DNA of 57,033 nt from Cyclobacteriaceae bacterium. GTDB lineage: Bacteria; Bacteroidota; Bacteroidia; Cytophagales; Cyclobacteriaceae. This document shows, in pieces, positions 32,899-42,255 of this stretch (position 1 is its first letter; the number at the start of each line of letters is the position of its first letter). The translations under genes and the position numbers were made by a program. Where the stretch lies: the NCBI GenBank assembly GCA_021648745.1, contig JAKISE010000010.1, positions 1-57,033 on the forward strand, given 5' to 3'. The notes beneath the pieces are model-generated. The model was not told the DNA's origin, ran no database searches, and saw only the letters and a list, made by a program, of their open reading frames with translations.

Positions 32899-33212
32899 GT
32901 TTAAGAAATAATAAAAATTTCTTAAACTCTCTATCTGTCTCTGGTAGAGCCTCCTAACTGCAGGGAGAAACTATAAGGTATAACTTGTATAGGCGGAGGA
33001 TATAAAAGATGAGCAAGTCAGCTGGTGAATTATTGGCAAGTAGCTCCGTAGTTTTTTAGTTGCACTGCCATTTGCAGGTCATTCACCTGTTGACTGTTTG
33101 TTTCTTTTCCTTGGTTCGCGTCCCCGCCAAAAAGGGCGGGCAGGCGCAAGAAACAAAGAGAAGGTTATCAACCTTGGTGGAGGTTGTAGATTGCAAGATT
33201 TACATCTTGCAA
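32899..33212. repeat. Gene-free interval with three stacked inverted repeats
   Basis: The 478 bp between bcp and the helicase gene hold no convincing gene. Three perfect inverted repeats are present: GTTTAAGAAA/TTTCTTAAAC (32899-32927), a nested structure TTTGTTTCTT/AAGAAACAAA enclosing CCCGCC/GGCGGG (33097-33157), and TTGCAAGAT/ATCTTGCAA (33191-33212). The GC-rich core stands out from the surrounding AT-rich DNA. They look like decayed dispersed repeats or mobile-element ends; no copy elsewhere in this window. Confidence 0.55.
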
Positions 33213-33300
33213 TGGCGGTATATCCTACAACTAGCAAGAAGCTATTACCATCAGCCATAACAATTTATTAGAGGGGGCTGCTTTGTAGAATAATTACAAG

Positions 33301-33308
33301 TAGTTTTG
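33301..33308 (+). promoter_or_regulatory. Putative -7 box of the DEAD-box helicase gene
   Basis: TAGTTTTG matches TAnnTTTG exactly and lies 15 bases before the ATG, so the leader would be very short. A TTTG occurs at 33282-33285, closer than the usual -33 spacing. Confidence 0.45.
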
Positions 33309-33322
33309 TAAAAATTTATTTC

Positions 33323-34669
33323 ATGCAAGCCCTATCAGAAGTTAACTTATCAACGCAATTGCGTAATGCTATGAACGACCTAGCATTTGATAAATTAACA
33401 CCCATTCAGGAGAAATCATACCCTGTAATACTTTCTGGGGAAGATGTGGTAGGTATTGCTCAAACAGGTACGGGTAAGACCTTTGCTTATTTACTGCCTA
33501 TTTTAAAAGAGCTAAAGTTTTCAAATCAGGTTAATCCTCGGGTGTTAGTCTTAGTGCCCACACGCGAATTGGTAGTGCAAATAGTGGAACAAGTAAAGCT
33601 CCTGACCAAATATATGAGTACCAGAGTGCTTGGCGTTTATGGCGGCACTAATATTAAAACTCAAGCACAAGAAGTAGGGCAGGGAGCAGATATTATCATA
33701 GCAACTCCAGGTAGGCTCTACGATTTGGTGCTAAGCAGGGCCTTGCAGCTAAAGGCAATAAGTAAATTAGTAATTGATGAGGTAGATGTGATGTTAGATC
33801 TCGGGTTTAGATTTCAATTAAAAAACATCTTTGAGCTTTTGCCGGCACGAAGGCAAAACATTATGTTCTCGGCTACAATGACGAATGAAGTTGATTTATT
33901 AATTCAAGACTATTTTGATGCACCTACCCAAATATCTATTGCAGTGAGTGGTACGCCTTTAGAAAATATCGAGCAAAGTTGCTACTCAGTGGTAAATTTT
34001 AATACCAAAACTAATTTGTTAGCGCACCTACTACATGGCACAGAGGAGTATGAAAAAGTGCTTGTATTTATTGCCAATAAAAAAAGTGCAGATGTGTTAT
34101 TTGAGTTCTTAGAGAATGAGTTTGGCTCAAGAGTGGGCATCATACATTCCAATAAAACACAGAATTATAGATTACGATCGATTGAAGATTTTGAGAATGG
34201 AACTACGAGAATATTAGTAGCCACCGATGTAATTGCTAGAGGCTTAGATATCGAAGCTATTTCACATGTTATAAACTTTGATGTGCCTCAATACCCAGAA
34301 AATTATATGCATCGCATTGGCCGAACAGGTAGGGCAGAGCAAGCTGGTAAAACGATATTGTTTTACACAGAAAAAGAACTTACCAGAAAAGAATCTATTG
34401 AGGCCTTGATGGAGTTGCAAATACCAATGATGGATTTACCTGCCGAGGTGGAAATTTCTGCAGTGCTTACTGCTGAAGAGCGCCCACATATAAAGGAGAA
34501 ATACGGTAACCATAAATTAGCCCAAACTTCAGAACCTGGCACCTCTTTTCATGAAAAGAAAGAAAAGAATAAGCGCACGAATTTAGGGGGTGCATATAAA
34601 CGAGAAATTACGTCAAAATACAAAAAGGCTCAGCATAAAAGAGGAAATAAAGGTGGCAAAAAGAGGTAG
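33323..34669 (+). CDS. DEAD-box family RNA helicase (motif II is DEVD)
   Basis: A 448-aa ATP-dependent RNA helicase. Motifs in order: the Q motif (PIQEKSYPVIL), Walker A AQTGTGKTFAYLLP, PTRELVVQI, TPGRLYDL, motif II as DEVD instead of DEAD, SATMTNE, ATDVIARGLDI and HRIGRTGRAEQ. The two RecA domains end at about residue 365; the tail of about 80 residues is basic (KRGNKGGKKR) and likely binds RNA. The DEVD change keeps the catalytic Asp-Glu and should still allow ATP hydrolysis. Probable roles are ribosome assembly or cold adaptation; the exact subfamily is not assigned. Confidence 0.94.
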   Translation: MQALSEVNLSTQLRNAMNDLAFDKLTPIQEKSYPVILSGEDVVGIAQTGTGKTFAYLLPILKELKFSNQVNPRVLVLVPTRELVVQIVEQVKLLTKYMSTRVLGVYGGTNIKTQAQEVGQGADIIIATPGRLYDLVLSRALQLKAISKLVIDEVDVMLDLGFRFQLKNIFELLPARRQNIMFSATMTNEVDLLIQDYFDAPTQISIAVSGTPLENIEQSCYSVVNFNTKTNLLAHLLHGTEEYEKVLVFIANKKSADVLFEFLENEFGSRVGIIHSNKTQNYRLRSIEDFENGTTRILVATDVIARGLDIEAISHVINFDVPQYPENYMHRIGRTGRAEQAGKTILFYTEKELTRKESIEALMELQIPMMDLPAEVEISAVLTAEERPHIKEKYGNHKLAQTSEPGTSFHEKKEKNKRTNLGGAYKREITSKYKKAQHKRGNKGGKKR

Positions 34670-34822
34670 CGTTATTTGCTCATTGTTTTTTGCGGAAGGC
34701 TTTGTTGGTATTGAATAAGATAACTCAGAATAAACAAATAGATCCATTAGAGAGTCCTCTTCTTGAGGCTCTGGTGGTTTTACAGTTGCGAACTTTTTCC
34801 TGTGCAAGAATGAAGTAGTTAA

Positions 34823-37756
34823 TTACACCACCACGTTCACAATTTTTTTCGGCACTACAATTACTTTTTTCGGTTGTTTACCTTCCATCCATTTTTGAAT
34901 TATTTCATTGGCTAGTACTGCTTTTTCCATATCGTCATTACTCATGTCTAAGGAGAAAGTGATTTTAGCTCGCATTTTGCCATTCACCATTATTGGATAG
35001 TCGTAACTATCTTCTTTTAGGTAATCAGGATTAAATGTTGGGAAGGTCGCTTTATTAACCGATTTTTTATTCCCCAATTTATGCCATATTTCTTCTGTAA
35101 TATGTGGAGCAAAGGGGGAGAGAATTAAAGTTAAACCCTCTAATATTTGTCGGTTATTACATTTTTGCGCTGTGAGTTCGTTTACACAAATCATAAAGGC
35201 ACTAACCGAAGTATTCAACGATAAGTTTTCAATATCTTCTTCTACCTTTTTTATGGTTTTGTGCAATGCTTTTAACGAATCAGGGGAGGGGTTTCCTTCT
35301 GAAACCTTGAAGGCTCCACCTTGATGTGCTAAGTTCCAAAATTTACGTAAAAATTTATAAACCCCATCAATACCGTTGGTATTCCACGGTTTAAACTGCT
35401 CCAAAGGCCCCAAGAACATTTCGTATAACCGTAAAGTATCTGCCCCAAACTGGGCAATCATATCGTCTGGGTTAACCACATTATACTTCGATTTTGACAT
35501 TTTCTCCACCTCGAATCCACAGATGTATTCTCCCGAACGTTCAGGAATTACAATGGCACCTTTTAAGCTTGGGCGCCAGTTTTTAAAGGCTTTTACATCC
35601 AAAATATCATTTTTAACAAACGACACATCTACATGAATTTTAGAGATTGCCTTGAGGTCAATATTATCAATTGTCAAGTTTAATCCAGCATGTGTTTCGT
35701 TAAGTTTATCAATTTCATAATCAATAATACTCATTACATATTCTCGCATATCAACATGCTCCTTATGATCCTGAATTTGCTCTGCTATGTTTTTAGATAA
35801 AAATATTTCAGGTAATTCAACGTGATCAAAATCAGGATGGATATCATTGAAGGTTGTTCTAGCCGCATATACAAAACTGGATCTACCTTGAATCATTCCC
35901 TGATTAACCAGCTTTTTAAATGGCTCATCAACAGTTACAAGGCCTCTGTCGTACAAAAACTTAGTCCAAAAGCGAGAGTATAATAAATGGCCAGTTGCGT
36001 GCTCAGATCCACCAATGTATAGATCCACATTCTGCCAATAATTTTGCGCTTCCTTGCTAACAAATTCTTTATCATTATGAGCATCCATATAGCGGAAGAA
36101 ATACCAACTTGAGCCTGCCCATCCTGGCATAGTACTCAATTCATACTCGTATTGGTTTTTATACTTCCAGTCTTTAGCTCTACCTAGAGGCGGTTCACCC
36201 GATTGGGTAGGCTTATACTCATCGATATTTGGTAATTCAAGAGGTAAATCTTCAAGAGGTAAAGGAGTTGGAATTCCATTCTTAAAATACACAGGAAATG
36301 GCTCCCCCCAATAACGCTGACGGGCATAAATGGCATCGCGCATCCTGTATTGAATTTTTGCTTTACCTATGCCTAGTTCTTTCAATTTATTGATTGCGGT
36401 AGCAATGGCATCTTCATAAGTTAGCCCATTTAAGAAACCAGAATTAATCATTTTCCCCTCTTTGGTAGGATCAGCCTCTTCTTCGATATTGGCTATATCT
36501 ACAATTGCCGGAATGGGTAAATTGAAATACTTTGAAAAATCATAATCCCTTTGATCTCCAGCAGGAACAGCCATTACGGCACCTGTTCCATAGCCTGCTA
36601 ATACATAATCAGCCACCCAGATAGGTAGTTTTTGCCCGGAGAATGGATGAATAACGTAGCTGCCTGTAAACACACCAGAAATAGTTTTTACATCACTCAT
36701 TCGTTCTCGTTCCGAACGATTTTTAGCTATGTCAACGTAAGTTTCCACTTCTTTCTTTTGCTCTTCGGTAGTTAATGTTTCAACCAAATCACTTTCAGGT
36801 GCAATGGCCACATAGGTTACTCCATAAATGGTATCTATTCGAGTAGTAAATACGTGGATACGCTCTGCTGAATTTTCCACTTCAAAAAAGAATTCTGCAC
36901 CTATGGATTTTCCAATCCAGTTGCGCTGCATCTCTTTCATAGGTTCTGGCCAATCTATGGTATCTAGTCCACTTAGTAATCTATCAGCATAGGCCGAAAT
37001 ACGCATATTCCATTGCGACATTACTTGGCGTTCAACTGGGTGACCACCTCTTTCAGAAAAACCGTCTTTTACTTCGTCATTTGAAAGTACGGTGCCTAAA
37101 GCTGGGCACCAGTTTACGGTTGTATCTGCTCTGTAAGCCAAGCGGTAATTTAATAAGAATTCAGAACGCTCTGTCTCGTTATACTCATTCCAAGCTACCT
37201 CATTAATTGTTGGGGTGTCATCAGAATGTGCAGAGGAAATATTGCCGTTTCCTTCTTTCTCTAAAATTTCGATAATCTCCGAGATAGGGCGTGCTTTGTC
37301 AGTTTTAAAATCGTACCAGGAGTTAAAAAGCTTAATGGTTATCCATTGGGTCCATTTATAAAAATCGGGGCTGGAAGTTTGTACTTCTTTGCTCCAGTCA
37401 AATGAAAAACCCAAGTTTTTAAGTTGGTATTTATATCGCTTAATATTTTCTTCAGTTGTAACAGCAGGGTGCTGCCCTGTTTGAATAGCGTATTGCTCGG
37501 CAGGTAATCCAAAAGAATCGAATCCCATAGGGTGAAGCACGTTAAATCCTTTCAAACGCTTAAATCGAGAAACAATATCGGTGGCAATATAGCCTAATGG
37601 GTGGCCAACATGTAATCCCGATCCTGAAGGGTAGGGGAACATATCAAGCGCATAAAACTTAGGCTTTTTTTTATCAATTTCGGCTTTGTAAACTTGGCTA
37701 TCACTCCAAATTTGCTGCCATTTAGATTCAATTTCTTTAAAATTATAGTCCGACAT
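34823..37756 (-). CDS. leuS: Leucyl-tRNA synthetase
   Basis: A 977-aa class Ia synthetase. PYPSGSGLHVGHPLGYIATD holds the HIGH-type motif (HVGH), and KMSKSKYNVVNPDD is the KMSKS loop. The editing (CP1) domain spans about residues 230-420 with the conserved TTRIDTIYGVTYVAIAPES block. Compared with E. coli LeuS (860 aa) it carries two insertions: one after residue 155 and a longer one before KMSKS (around residues 645-750), the form known from Bacteroidota. The N-terminus begins MSDYNFKEIESKWQQIW, as in the family. Confidence 0.97.
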   Translation of the reverse strand: MSDYNFKEIESKWQQIWSDSQVYKAEIDKKKPKFYALDMFPYPSGSGLHVGHPLGYIATDIVSRFKRLKGFNVLHPMGFDSFGLPAEQYAIQTGQHPAVTTEENIKRYKYQLKNLGFSFDWSKEVQTSSPDFYKWTQWITIKLFNSWYDFKTDKARPISEIIEILEKEGNGNISSAHSDDTPTINEVAWNEYNETERSEFLLNYRLAYRADTTVNWCPALGTVLSNDEVKDGFSERGGHPVERQVMSQWNMRISAYADRLLSGLDTIDWPEPMKEMQRNWIGKSIGAEFFFEVENSAERIHVFTTRIDTIYGVTYVAIAPESDLVETLTTEEQKKEVETYVDIAKNRSERERMSDVKTISGVFTGSYVIHPFSGQKLPIWVADYVLAGYGTGAVMAVPAGDQRDYDFSKYFNLPIPAIVDIANIEEEADPTKEGKMINSGFLNGLTYEDAIATAINKLKELGIGKAKIQYRMRDAIYARQRYWGEPFPVYFKNGIPTPLPLEDLPLELPNIDEYKPTQSGEPPLGRAKDWKYKNQYEYELSTMPGWAGSSWYFFRYMDAHNDKEFVSKEAQNYWQNVDLYIGGSEHATGHLLYSRFWTKFLYDRGLVTVDEPFKKLVNQGMIQGRSSFVYAARTTFNDIHPDFDHVELPEIFLSKNIAEQIQDHKEHVDMREYVMSIIDYEIDKLNETHAGLNLTIDNIDLKAISKIHVDVSFVKNDILDVKAFKNWRPSLKGAIVIPERSGEYICGFEVEKMSKSKYNVVNPDDMIAQFGADTLRLYEMFLGPLEQFKPWNTNGIDGVYKFLRKFWNLAHQGGAFKVSEGNPSPDSLKALHKTIKKVEEDIENLSLNTSVSAFMICVNELTAQKCNNRQILEGLTLILSPFAPHITEEIWHKLGNKKSVNKATFPTFNPDYLKEDSYDYPIMVNGKMRAKITFSLDMSNDDMEKAVLANEIIQKWMEGKQPKKVIVVPKKIVNVVV

Positions 37757-37800
37757 TTTACTACGCTTATCTCAAAATTTAAGCCGCAAAAATAGTAGTT

Positions 37801-38316
37801 TTAATTGGATAAGATAAACTTAAAAACACGTTTATAAATCTCTTTGAACCAAAAAGTATATTGTTCTGGTTTAAGTTTTATCTCATTAGAGATTTCTTTG
37901 AGAGAGGCATATTTCCAATCGCTTACTTCTGCAGGGTTTGGCAGAGGGCTTGCATTAAATTTACCAATGAGCACGTGGTCTAGTTCATGTTCGATTAGCC
38001 CGTTTTCAAATTCGGTTTTATAGGTAAAGGAAAACAAGGATTGTAAACTAGTAGTAATACCCATTTCACCCACCAACCTGTTTTGTGCGGAGGTAGTTAA
38101 ATGTTCTCCGGGCTCAGGATGGCTGCAGCAGGTATTCGACCATAATTCTGAAGAATGGTATTTGTCAGCTGCTCTCTTTTGGAGCAATAACTCATTCTCA
38201 TTATTAAACAAAAAGACGGAATAGGCTCTATGCAACTCACCTTTTTGATGAGCTTTGAGCTTTTCCATTGAGCCAATGGGGTAATCTTTTGAATCTACGA
38301 GAATTACGTTTGCCAA
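37801..38316 (-). CDS. idi: Isopentenyl-diphosphate delta-isomerase, type 1
   Basis: A 171-aa Nudix-fold isomerase that interconverts IPP and DMAPP. The active-site cysteine lies in LWSNTCCSHPEPGE, the metal/His region in AHQKGELHRAYSVFLF, and the catalytic Glu segment in GLIEHELDHVLIG. The N-terminal strand VILVDSKDYPIGSMEKL is part of the fold, and the only start that keeps it is TTG at 38316, since an in-frame stop precedes it. A later ATG would delete this strand. The gene stands between leuS and a transporter gene. Confidence 0.95.
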   Translation of the reverse strand: MANVILVDSKDYPIGSMEKLKAHQKGELHRAYSVFLFNNENELLLQKRAADKYHSSELWSNTCCSHPEPGEHLTTSAQNRLVGEMGITTSLQSLFSFTYKTEFENGLIEHELDHVLIGKFNASPLPNPAEVSDWKYASLKEISNEIKLKPEQYTFWFKEIYKRVFKFILSN

Positions 38317-38519
38317 ATTATTTAATCACTAAAATTTCCAATATAAGAGCCACTAATATTAGATACCAATAAAAATAATATAAACTATGATAACTAGGAC
38401 TATAACAAGGTACATAATCAAATCAACTTTAAAATAGTTTTTATATTTATTTAAAAGTTGCCTCATTTTTGAAATAGTTTATCTAAAATTATAAACTTAA
38501 TCGACTAATGGGAAATTAA

Positions 38520-40751
38520 ATGCGCGAATTAATAAACAATAGCAGGGCTAAGTTTGGTACTGCTCCAGTATTTTTTACAGCCATTTCAACCATTTTAGGG
38601 GCTATTATGTTTTTACGGTTTGGCTATGCCGTGGCCAATGTGGGTTTTATGGGAACGCTCATGATTATTCTTTTTGGGCATTTGGTAACTATTCCTACAG
38701 GTATGGCCATTGCTGAAATTGCAACCAATCAACGAGTGCGGGGTGGAGGAGAGTATTATATTATTTCTCGTTCTTTCGGGATAAATATTGGAGCAGCCAT
38801 TGGCATTGCACTCTACCTTTCTCAAGCCATTAGTGTTGCATTTTACCTTATTGCATTTGCAGAGGCATTTGATCCCGTAATAGCCTGGATCTACACTAAT
38901 TACGATTTTGTGCTAAGCAAGCGAATGATTAGTGTAGGGGCCTTAGTTGTTGTGGCTATTTTAATGCTTACCAAAGGGGCAAATTTGGGTATGAGTGCCC
39001 TTTATGGAGTAGTAGCTATTCTGTTTGTTTCTTTAATAAGCTTCTTTATGGGTGAGCCAACAGTTGCGGCTAGCGGCATTGGGTTTCATTTTTATTCTAC
39101 GGTAGAAGATAAGGATAATTTTTTCATGGTATTTGCCATTGTTTTTCCTGCTTTTACGGGCATGACAGCAGGAGTTGGGCTTTCAGGAGATTTGAAAAAC
39201 CCCCAGAAATCGATACCCATAGGCACATTATTAGCTACTTTCTCAGGATTGATTATTTATGTATTTATTGCCTATAAATTAACAACATCGGCTACTCCTG
39301 ATGAGCTTCATAATGATCAGCTAATTATGCAAAGAATTGCAAGTTGGGGTTTAATTATTCCGATTGGTCTTGCTGCTGCAACTATTTCTTCCACTTTAGG
39401 TAGTATTATGGTGGCACCACGTACTTTGCAAGCACTTTCGCAAGATAAAGTTTTCCCTTCTTTGTCCTTAAATAAGTGGTTGTCTAAGTCAAAGGGAGGA
39501 AGTAATGAGCCTTTTAATGCTACTCTACTTACCTTGGGGATTGCAGCCTTATTTGTAGCGATGGGTAGTGTAAATACTGTTGCTATCGTAATTTCCATGT
39601 TCTTTATGGTTACTTATGGTGCCATTTGTTTGATTTCATTTCTGAATCATTTTGCAGCAGACCCAGCTTACCGCCCAGATTTTAAATCGAAATGGTATAT
39701 ATCGTTACTTGGTTTCCTTCTTACTAACTTTTTAATGTTTAAGATGGATCCTGCCTATGCTTTTTCATCCATAATAGTTATGGTAGGGCTCTATTTTATG
39801 GTGGCTAATACACGTAAAAACTATTCGGGCATGTCCAAAGTTTTTCAAGGGGTAATTTACCAGATGAATAGGAGGCTTCAAGTCTTTATTCAGAGCAGTG
39901 AAAAGGATAATGATAATTGGAGGCCATCCGTTATCTGTCTATCACCAGATTTCTTTAAAAGACCTTCGGCTTTTACACTTATGAGCTGGCTCTCCTTTCG
40001 ATCAGGTTTTGGAACTTATTTGCATTTTATTGAAGGGTATTTATCCAAGGATAAAAACAGAGAAGCCAAAGAAACACTAGATCGACTCATTAAAATGGCG
40101 GGGGTAAGCAAAAGCAATGTGTTTTTAGACACCTTAATTTCGCCATCGTTTACAAGTGCTGTAGCACAGGCCATTCAATTGCCAAGTGTTTCAGGCAAGG
40201 AAACCAATACCATTTTGTTTGAATATGACCGAGATGCTCCTGAGTTTTTGCCTGCTATTATTCAAAATTTATCCTTGGTAAAGGCTACCAGCTATGATGT
40301 TTGTGTGCTTTCTTCCACTCAAAAGAATTTCGGAGTTAAAAACACTATTCATATCTGGCTCACACCAAATGATTTGGAAAATGCGGCATTAATGATATTG
40401 CTTGGTTACGTAATTATTGGCCACCCTGATTGGAAACGAGCTTCCTTAAAAATAACAGCACTGTTTCCCGAAGATGAAATATCTGAATACGAAGTGAAGC
40501 TGAAAGAGATGATTAAGTTGGGGCGTTTACCGGTCTCTCCTCACAATATTGAATTAATAGAACAAAAAGAAGATGTGAGTGTGAAAGAAATTATACATCA
40601 AAAATCGAAAGATGATGATTTAATTTTCTTAGGGTTTGGATATAAGGAGCTAAAGCAAAAGGGAGAAGAACTATTTGCAGGTTATGAGGGTATTGGCAAT
40701 ATTATGTTTGTGCATGCTGCCACAGAACACACGATTAATTATGATGAATAA
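38520..40751 (+). CDS. SLC12-like (cation-chloride cotransporter type) APC permease
   Basis: A 743-aa transporter with about 12 membrane helices and a large C-terminal soluble domain from about residue 455. FFTAISTILGAIMFLRFGYA in helix 1 and the RGGGEYYIISRSFG loop resemble eukaryotic Na-K-Cl/K-Cl cotransporters and bacterial relatives. The conserved FFMVFAIVFPAFTGMTAGVG segment is the most diagnostic part. The C-terminal domain resembles a UspA-like fold with strands such as TILFEYDRDAP. The substrate (ions or amino acids) cannot be read. The next gene overlaps its stop by 11 bases. Confidence 0.8.
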   Translation: MRELINNSRAKFGTAPVFFTAISTILGAIMFLRFGYAVANVGFMGTLMIILFGHLVTIPTGMAIAEIATNQRVRGGGEYYIISRSFGINIGAAIGIALYLSQAISVAFYLIAFAEAFDPVIAWIYTNYDFVLSKRMISVGALVVVAILMLTKGANLGMSALYGVVAILFVSLISFFMGEPTVAASGIGFHFYSTVEDKDNFFMVFAIVFPAFTGMTAGVGLSGDLKNPQKSIPIGTLLATFSGLIIYVFIAYKLTTSATPDELHNDQLIMQRIASWGLIIPIGLAAATISSTLGSIMVAPRTLQALSQDKVFPSLSLNKWLSKSKGGSNEPFNATLLTLGIAALFVAMGSVNTVAIVISMFFMVTYGAICLISFLNHFAADPAYRPDFKSKWYISLLGFLLTNFLMFKMDPAYAFSSIIVMVGLYFMVANTRKNYSGMSKVFQGVIYQMNRRLQVFIQSSEKDNDNWRPSVICLSPDFFKRPSAFTLMSWLSFRSGFGTYLHFIEGYLSKDKNREAKETLDRLIKMAGVSKSNVFLDTLISPSFTSAVAQAIQLPSVSGKETNTILFEYDRDAPEFLPAIIQNLSLVKATSYDVCVLSSTQKNFGVKNTIHIWLTPNDLENAALMILLGYVIIGHPDWKRASLKITALFPEDEISEYEVKLKEMIKLGRLPVSPHNIELIEQKEDVSVKEIIHQKSKDDDLIFLGFGYKELKQKGEELFAGYEGIGNIMFVHAATEHTINYDE

Positions 40752-41415
40752 GAATGTTTTCTCGAAAGCAGCTATTACAGGAATAGCAGTAATAATAATC
40801 AGCCTTTGGATGATGATTGTTGGCAAGGTTAACACTGAAGGCATTTGGATGCCCGAAGGACTTAAAGTGCCTATATTGGCCTTGGAGTTTGCTTTAAGCT
40901 CCAAGGAAATGAGCAGAATTGTAGTTAGCATTTCTCCTGAGAGCAATGCACGAATTGTGGCCGGCACCCAAATTGATATGCTGTTTTTAATTGCCTATAA
41001 TTTGTTTCTGTTTTTTGTGCTACGGAGTATTTATAAAATCACAAATCTGCTACAGTATAAGTGGCTAGCATTGCTACCTTTTGTGGTTATGGTTGCAGAT
41101 GCAGCCGAAAACTATCAGCTATTTATGGCCTTGGCCAGTTTTAAGTATAGCATTACTTTGTTAAAAGTAGCTACTTGGGTAAAATGGTTAGGGTTGGCTG
41201 CAAGTTTTACGGCCATTGGTCGCTTTTTAATTACCACAGGTAGGTATTACGATAAAGTGTTGGCTTTAAGCACTTATATAACCTTGCCTCTAGGTATTTG
41301 GGCAATGTTTGCGCATAATGGCATAAACGAAGTCTTTGCCATGCTCTTTTACCTCTTATTTCCTTTGATGGTGATTTATACGTGGTTTTCGGGGGTTAAG
41401 CTTAAAGAATCTTAA
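40741..41415 (+). CDS. Uncharacterised multi-pass membrane protein
   Basis: A 224-aa protein with six or so hydrophobic segments (first AAITGIAVIIISLWMMIVG). After the first segment a periplasmic stretch of about 70 residues follows, then LFLIAYNLFLFFVLRSIY and further helices. No family is recognised. The ATG at 40741 lies inside the last codons of the SLC12-like gene, so it is translated with that gene and may be its partner. An ATG one codon later is equally possible. It ends in a 4-base overlap with the convergent TerC gene (TTAA shared stop). Confidence 0.6.
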   Translation: MMNKNVFSKAAITGIAVIIISLWMMIVGKVNTEGIWMPEGLKVPILALEFALSSKEMSRIVVSISPESNARIVAGTQIDMLFLIAYNLFLFFVLRSIYKITNLLQYKWLALLPFVVMVADAAENYQLFMALASFKYSITLLKVATWVKWLGLAASFTAIGRFLITTGRYYDKVLALSTYITLPLGIWAMFAHNGINEVFAMLFYLLFPLMVIYTWFSGVKLKES

Positions 41416-42161
41416 TCTGCTTCCTCATCTATCCTGTGCTTTAGCTGCACAGGGTGTTCCGACTTCTTCCGAATTTTGATAAGCAGTAATTGCACACCCA
41501 ATGAAAAGGCGACTGCTGAATATACATAGCCTTTTGGTATATGCATTTGTAGCCCATCCAATATTAACGTAAAGCCTATTAAGATTAAGAAAGCAAGAGC
41601 AAGCACTTCTAACGAAGGATACTGTTTGATGGTTGCACTTATTCTTTCGGCAAAAATCATCATCACAAGTACTGATACAATTATGGCAATTACCATTAGT
41701 GTTACTTCTTCAGTTAGACCAATGGCTGTTAGTATGGAGTCGAATGAGAAAATAAGGTCTAACATTATTATCTGAAAAATAGCCATTTTAAAAGAATACG
41801 TTTTCGTTTTTTTCTTATTATGGTCAACGCCTTCCATTTTACTATTAATTTCAGAGGTGCTTTTAGCTATCAGAAATAACCCACCGATAAGCAGAATAAT
41901 ATCTCTACCACTTAAGTCAAATGTAGCAATGGTTAATAGTGGTTTAGTGAGCCCAATGAGCCACGTGATTATTAACAGCAACCCAAGGCGAAATATCATT
42001 GCAAACCCAAGCCCTATTATGCGTGCTCTTTTTTGCACCGCAGCAGGTAATTTATTGGTAATAATTGATATAAAAATAATATTATCAACTCCAAGAACTA
42101 TTTCTAGTAAAATCAAAGTAAATAAGGCAATGTAAGTTTGTGGTAGTAGAAAAATTTCCAT
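41412..42161 (-). CDS. TerC-family integral membrane protein
   Basis: A 249-aa protein with about seven membrane helices. The TerC hallmarks are present: LILLEIVLGVDNIIFISII with the conserved Asp-Asn in the first helix and MLDLIFSFDSILTAIGL in the middle. Both acidic pairs are thought to bind metal in this group, which exports manganese or takes part in tellurite resistance. The start at 42161 (MEIFLLPQ) is preferred over TTG at 42179. The gene is convergent with the preceding membrane-protein gene and divergent from the glycosyltransferase cassette. Confidence 0.92.
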   Translation of the reverse strand: MEIFLLPQTYIALFTLILLEIVLGVDNIIFISIITNKLPAAVQKRARIIGLGFAMIFRLGLLLIITWLIGLTKPLLTIATFDLSGRDIILLIGGLFLIAKSTSEINSKMEGVDHNKKKTKTYSFKMAIFQIIMLDLIFSFDSILTAIGLTEEVTLMVIAIIVSVLVMMIFAERISATIKQYPSLEVLALAFLILIGFTLILDGLQMHIPKGYVYSAVAFSLGVQLLLIKIRKKSEHPVQLKHRIDEEAD

Positions 42162-42231
42162 CCCACAAATAAAAGGCAAACCACCATTTATTACTCATTG
42201 ATAATTGATAATTATTCATGGGATAAAATAT

Positions 42232-42239
42232 TATATTTG
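42232..42239 (+). promoter_or_regulatory. Putative -7 box of the GT2/PAP2/GT39 operon
   Basis: TATATTTG matches TAnnTTTG exactly, 16 bases before the ATG at 42256. The next in-frame candidate start (TTG at 42205) lies upstream of this box, which supports the shorter protein. Confidence 0.5.
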
Positions 42240-42255
42240 CATTTTTATTTTAATT

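Noticed and set aside
33060..33260. Plus-strand 66-aa frame upstream of the helicase
   Set aside because: It reads through several inverted repeats and ends in arbitrary residues; no start context.
34613..34807. Minus-strand 64-aa frame after the helicase gene
   Set aside because: It overlaps the helicase 3' end, has no recognisable domain and no ribosome-binding or promoter signal. Treated as a shadow frame.
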